This document shows, in pieces, positions 6,790 through 9,082 of a DNA stretch of 9,082 bases. Each line of letters starts with the position of its first letter. Positions within the stretch are counted from its first letter, which is position 1. Source of the DNA: Pseudomonadota bacterium (GTDB lineage Bacteria; Pseudomonadota; Alphaproteobacteria; Rhodospirillales; 2-02-FULL-58-16); contig JACZWD010000106.1 in assembly GCA_022572335.1 (NCBI GenBank), positions 1 to 9,082 of the forward strand, given 5' to 3'. A program made the translations under genes and the position numbers. The notes below the pieces were generated by a model. That model was not told the DNA's origin and searched no databases. It worked only from the letters and a program-made list of their open reading frames with translations.

Positions 6790-6939
6790 CCCGCCGGCGC
6801 CGGGGTCGTCGCCGGCCCGACGGCGGGGGCACGTGTGAAGGACAGCCCGCCGGCTGGCCGCCGCCGGCATGGAGCGGGAAACAGGGCCGCCCGGCAACGG
6901 CCGCGGGACGGACGGGGTGGCGTCCCTCATCCGCGGCGC
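6790..6939. other. GC-rich spacer between the iron-operon promoter and the fliX promoter
   Basis: No gene is supported; short open frames here are proline/glycine/arginine-rich and composition-driven. Several dyads are present, including CCCGCCG (6790-6796) with CGGCGGG (6821-6827) and two copies of the palindrome CCGCGG at 6901-6906 and 6931-6936. I see no T-tract terminator. Confidence 0.4.
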
Positions 6940-6955
6940 TTAACCGCTTTTTAAC
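6940..6955 (+). promoter_or_regulatory. CtrA-binding box upstream of fliX
   Basis: TTAACCGCTTTTTAAC is an exact TTAA-N7-TTAAC match, the alphaproteobacterial CtrA consensus, and reads toward fliX. A possible -10 element, TAATAC, follows at 6967-6972. The box would then cover the -35 region, the usual place for CtrA-activated flagellar class II promoters. The 5' leader to the fliX ATG would be about 25 bases. Confidence 0.65.
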
Positions 6956-7003
6956 CCTGTCCAATGTAATACGGGGCGTGATCATTCCTTTTTGATTCGG
7001 TCC

Positions 7004-7435
7004 ATGAGAGTTTCAGAACTCGGTTTCAGCAGGGCGCCCGCGCCGGCGCCGCGGAAAAAAGCGAGGCCGGGCAAGGGCGGCGCATTCGCCGTGCGGCTGA
7101 GGGAAGTGACGGGGATAGTGGAGGCGGCCGGGGGGATCGAGTCCCCGCCGGTCCACGCCGTGGAGTCCATCCTGTCGATCCAGGAAGTGTCCGACGCCAC
7201 GGAGGAGCGCTCTCGCGGGTTGGCCAGACGGTACGGCGACACCGTCCTCGATCGTCTGGAGGAGCTCCGCCACGACCTGCTGATGGGGGTGCTGTCCAAG
7301 GACAAGCTCGCCGGTCTCGCCCAAACCATGCGCGCGCAACGGCGCACGTCGGCCGATCCCAGGCTCAACGAAATCATCGACCAGATCGAGCTTCGGGCCG
7401 AAGTGGAGATCGCGAAATTCACCCGTAACGTCTGA
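7004..7435 (+). CDS. fliX: Flagellar assembly regulator FliX
   Basis: This 143-residue protein is recognised as FliX, the alphaproteobacterial regulator that in Caulobacter links early basal-body assembly to FlbD and sigma-54-dependent late flagellar genes. It is cytoplasmic and has no signal peptide. The N-terminus begins MRVSELGFSRAPAPAPRKKARPG and is flexible and basic. The conserved C-terminal part includes VLDRLEELRHDLLMGVLSKDKLAGLAQTMRAQRRTSADPRLNEIIDQIELRAEVEIAKF, helical and typical of the family. ATG 7004 is preferred; an in-frame TTG at 6992 would add four residues with no better binding site. The upstream CtrA box fits class II flagellar regulation. It is followed in the same direction by dksA, which has its own promoter. 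Confidence 0.88.
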   Translation: MRVSELGFSRAPAPAPRKKARPGKGGAFAVRLREVTGIVEAAGGIESPPVHAVESILSIQEVSDATEERSRGLARRYGDTVLDRLEELRHDLLMGVLSKDKLAGLAQTMRAQRRTSADPRLNEIIDQIELRAEVEIAKFTRNV

Positions 7436-7519
7436 GCCCGGCGCCTCCCTCCGCACGCCGCCCGTTTCTCCTAAATATTTCAATGATCTGGTCGTTAGGC
7501 TTGAAGTGTAAAACCCCTC

Positions 7520-7548
7520 TTGCGGTGACGCGCCGCCGCACCTATATT
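7520..7548 (+). promoter_or_regulatory. Sigma-70-type promoter for dksA
   Basis: A TTGCGG -35 element (7520-7525) is separated by exactly 17 bases from TATATT (7543-7548), five of six matches to the -10 consensus. Transcription would start near 7555, about 32 bases before the dksA ATG. The local AT-rich -10 stands out from the GC-rich surroundings. Confidence 0.65.
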
Positions 7549-7586
7549 CCGCCGCGGAAAAATAACACGCTTGGAACTCGGGAACG

Positions 7587-8003
7587 ATGACCGTAACGCT
7601 GGCGCCGGATTACCAGCCCTCCGAAGACGAGGCCTTCATGAATTCCATCATGCGGGAATACTTCCGCCAACGGCTGCTGAGATGGCGTGCCGGTCTTCTG
7701 AACGATTCCTGTGAAACCCTCCAACACCTTCAGGAACGCGGTTCCCTGGAGGCCGATATTGCCGACCGCGCATCCGTTGAGACCGACCGTTCGCTGGAGT
7801 TACGCACCCGCGACCGGGCGCGTAAGCTGATCGCCAAGATCGACGAGGCGCTGCAGCGGATCGAGGACGGAAGCTACGGCTATTGCGAAGAGACCAGCGA
7901 TCCGATCAACCTGTCGCGGCTGCAGGCGCGTCCCATCGCGACCCTCAGCATCGAGGCCCAGGAGCGTCACGAGCGCATGGAGAAAACCCACCGCGACGAC
8001 TGA
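7587..8003 (+). CDS. dksA: RNA polymerase-binding transcription factor DksA, single-cysteine type
   Basis: The 138-residue product binds the RNA polymerase secondary channel and, with ppGpp, adjusts transcription during starvation. The coiled-coil has the functional tip DIADRAS, with Asp57 and Asp60 matching the two tip aspartates of E. coli DksA. It is followed by the conserved SLELRTRDRARKLIAKIDEAL helix. The C-terminal globular part is YGYCEETSDPINLSRLQARPIATLSIEAQERHE. The four positions that are zinc-binding cysteines in E. coli are here Cys100, Thr103, Ser121 and Ala124, so classic four-cysteine zinc binding is not possible. This substitution is common in alphaproteobacterial DksA as I recall. 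The ATG at 7587 fits the 17-base-spaced promoter upstream. It converges with flgH across a hairpin-rich spacer. Confidence 0.95.
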   Translation: MTVTLAPDYQPSEDEAFMNSIMREYFRQRLLRWRAGLLNDSCETLQHLQERGSLEADIADRASVETDRSLELRTRDRARKLIAKIDEALQRIEDGSYGYCEETSDPINLSRLQARPIATLSIEAQERHERMEKTHRDD

Positions 8004-8109
8004 TCCGCGAAGCCGAAATGCCGGGCGGCGGGATCGGATCGCGCGCCTTTCCCCCCGATCAAGGATTCCCTGTGATCAACGGCTGGTGGCCTTGCGGCCT
8101 TGGAGGGCC

Positions 8110-8151
8110 CCTGCCTGCGCGAAGCCGGAGCTTCGCTTCGGCGAAGGCAGG
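8110..8151. repeat. REP-like imperfect palindrome
   Basis: CCTGCCT (8110-8116) pairs with AGGCAGG (8145-8151), and pairing continues inward with a mismatch and a bulge to a stem of about 15 pairs. Alternatively it folds as two small stems: GAAGC-cgga-GCTTC (8121-8134) and CTTCG-g-CGAAG (8136-8146). The same two-stem design and much of the sequence recur in argF at 457-492. No transposase gene is visible nearby. Confidence 0.55.
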
Positions 8152-8164
8152 CCGCCCCCCATGC

Positions 8165-8192
8165 CCCCACCAGGGGTTGACCCCTGGTGGGG
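8165..8192. repeat. Perfect 12-base-pair hairpin
   Basis: CCCCACCAGGGG and CCCCTGGTGGGG pair without mismatch around the four-base loop TTGA. It lies 161 bases after the dksA stop. There is no T-tract on either side, so it may be part of an interspersed element or a transcript-end stabiliser rather than a standard terminator. Confidence 0.8.
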
Positions 8193-8196
8193 ATAA

Positions 8197-8215
8197 AAAG
8201 GGGCAACGCCCCTTT
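8197..8215 (+). terminator. Possible terminator hairpin for dksA
   Basis: AAAGGGGC and GCCCCTTT form a perfect eight-pair stem with an AAC loop, ending in only three T residues on the plus strand before GACG. It is the best terminator candidate for dksA, perhaps together with the stem at 8165-8192, but the short T-run makes it weak. The symmetric A/T flanks mean it could act on either strand. Confidence 0.4.
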
Positions 8216-8251
8216 GACGCCGCAGGCTCGCTTTGTAATGGCCCGGGGGCG

Positions 8252-8282
8252 AAAAAAAAGGCCGATGCATCGCATCGGCCTT
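8252..8282 (-). terminator. Intrinsic terminator of flgH
   Basis: AAGGCCGATGC and GCATCGGCCTT pair perfectly over 11 bases with a three-base loop. On the minus strand the stem is followed by a run of eight T residues (8252-8259 read in reverse). It lies about 24 bases past the flgH stop and ends that transcript. On the plus strand only TT follows, so it is directional. Confidence 0.9.
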
Positions 8283-8305
8283 GAGGTGCCAGGTTCTGAC
8301 TGAAC

Positions 8306-9067
8306 CTAGAACGGGAATATGATGTCCCATACCTGCGTGCCCCAGCGCGGTTGCTGGAGGTCGCTCATGGTACCGCGGCCGCCGTAGGTGACGCGCATCT
8401 CGGCGATTTTCTCGTGGCTGATGGAATTGTCCGATTCGATGTCCTCGGGGCGGATGACCCCGGTGACCATCAATTCACGCAGCTCGTAGTTCACCCGGAT
8501 TTCCTGGCGCCCGAAGATGACCATGGCGCCATTGGGCAGAATCTGGGTGATCACGGCGGCGAAGGTCAGTTCGACGGTCTCGCTGCGGGCGATGGAGCCG
8601 TCGCCCTTGGTTTCGCTCTTGCTGCCGAAGCTGGCGACGGACGAGGGGCTGATGGCCTGGGGCAGCCACTTGGCGAATTCGGCCTCGAGGCCGAGAAGAT
8701 TGGTCACGTCCGTGTCCTCTTTGTCGTCCCGTTCGCGCTCGGACTTGTTGGCCAGGGTGGCCTTGTCGTTGAGGTTGAGCTTGACGGTCAGGATGTCGCC
8801 CACGGCCTTGGCCCGGGTGTCCTTGAAGAAGGCGCGGGCGCCGGCGCGCCACAGGGAGTTGGGGTTGTCTTCGGCCACCTGCGGCGCCGGCATGGGCAGG
8901 CTGACCGGACGATAGCCCTGGCGCGCCACCGGGTTGGTGATCTTGGTCAGCTCCGGGCCGCCGCCGACTTCCGACAGGCGCGTCAGGGTGTTGCATCCGG
9001 GGACCGCCGCCGCGATCGCTATGGCCGTGGCGAGGCGAACCAGATGACGGGTGGTGGTACGGGTCAT
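8306..9067 (-). CDS. flgH: Flagellar L-ring protein FlgH
   Basis: This 253-residue outer-membrane lipoprotein builds the L ring, the bushing through which the flagellar rod passes the outer membrane. Residues 1-25 form a lipoprotein signal: TRTTTRHLVR, a short hydrophobic stretch, and AVPGC with the lipidated Cys25. The mature part has the family segment SLWRAGARAFFKDTRAKAVGDILTVKLNLNDKATLANKSE at about 71-110. Its C-terminal block is very well conserved: VTGVIRPEDIESDNSISHEKIAEMRVTYGGRG, then QQPRWGTQVWDIIFPF to the end. Length is normal. ATG 9067 has AGGAG at 9075-9079, seven bases upstream. It is the last gene of its transcript, with a strong terminator after it. Upstream neighbours, probably other rod or ring genes, are outside the window. 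Confidence 0.97.
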   Translation of the reverse strand: MTRTTTRHLVRLATAIAIAAAVPGCNTLTRLSEVGGGPELTKITNPVARQGYRPVSLPMPAPQVAEDNPNSLWRAGARAFFKDTRAKAVGDILTVKLNLNDKATLANKSERERDDKEDTDVTNLLGLEAEFAKWLPQAISPSSVASFGSKSETKGDGSIARSETVELTFAAVITQILPNGAMVIFGRQEIRVNYELRELMVTGVIRPEDIESDNSISHEKIAEMRVTYGGRGTMSDLQQPRWGTQVWDIIFPF

Positions 9068-9074
9068 GGCGGCT

Positions 9075-9079
9075 CTCCT
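9075..9079 (-). promoter_or_regulatory. Ribosome binding site of flgH
   Basis: AGGAG on the minus strand lies seven bases before ATG 9067, a near-ideal Shine-Dalgarno placement that supports this start. Confidence 0.8.
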
Positions 9080-9082
9080 ATT

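Larger units (their letters stand above)
8004..8305. other. Convergent dksA-flgH spacer packed with hairpins
   Basis: No gene is supported in this roughly 300-base gap. From left to right it holds a GC-rich lead-in with TGGCC-ttgc-GGCC near 8087, the imperfect REP-like hairpin 8110-8151, the perfect hairpins at 8165-8192 and 8197-8215, and the flgH terminator at 8252-8282. Short open frames on both strands read like the low-complexity peptides produced by interspersed repeats and show no start signals. Confidence 0.7.

Noticed and set aside
8291..8307. AGGTTC-tgact-GAACCT dyad at the flgH stop as a second terminator
   Set aside because: The stem is only six pairs and has no T-tract. The 11-pair stem with eight T residues just downstream is the clear terminator.

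Overview
The window is GC-rich DNA from an alphaproteobacterium, most likely of the Rhodospirillales type. The case rests on fliX, a flagellar regulator confined to Alphaproteobacteria; a dksA whose zinc-finger cysteines are reduced to one; a perfect CtrA box (TTAA-N7-TTAAC) before fliX; and the style of the arginine, iron-transport and flagellar proteins. No plasmid, phage or transposase gene is visible.

Layout. Positions 1-1309 (+): the 3' end of argD and a complete argF, consecutive arginine-biosynthesis genes one base apart. Positions 1326-2421 (+): a broken DegT/DnrJ/EryC1/StrS-type PLP aminotransferase with a frameshift, an in-frame stop and a missing C-terminus. Positions 2520-6684 (-): a ferric-iron ABC importer operon in the order substrate-binding protein, fused two-domain permease, ATPase. 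The permease and ATPase genes overlap by GTGA. The binding-protein and permease genes are separated by about 308 bases, mostly filled by four copies of a 61/62-base GC-rich, hairpin-forming repeat. Positions 6688-7003: a divergent regulatory region with operator-like motifs for the iron operon and a CtrA box for fliX. Positions 7004-8003 (+): fliX and then dksA, the latter with a good sigma-70-type promoter. Positions 8004-8305: a convergent intergenic region packed with perfect hairpins, ending in a clear intrinsic terminator for flgH. Positions 8306-9067 (-): flgH, the flagellar L-ring lipoprotein.

How the genes fit together. argD and argF act in ornithine/citrulline synthesis. The fbp-like operon would bring ferric iron from the periplasm into the cytoplasm. 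fliX and flgH belong to flagellar assembly and its checkpoint; dksA is a global RNA polymerase cofactor lying between them.

The most unusual features are repeats rather than proteins. One is the hairpin array inside the iron operon, whose alternating 5-G/6-G units suggest duplication of a two-unit block. The other is a REP-like palindromic sequence that occurs in the dksA-flgH spacer and, in related form, inside the argF reading frame, where it appears to add about 13 residues to the enzyme. I did not find a convincing new multi-gene system such as a defence, secretion or biosynthetic cluster.
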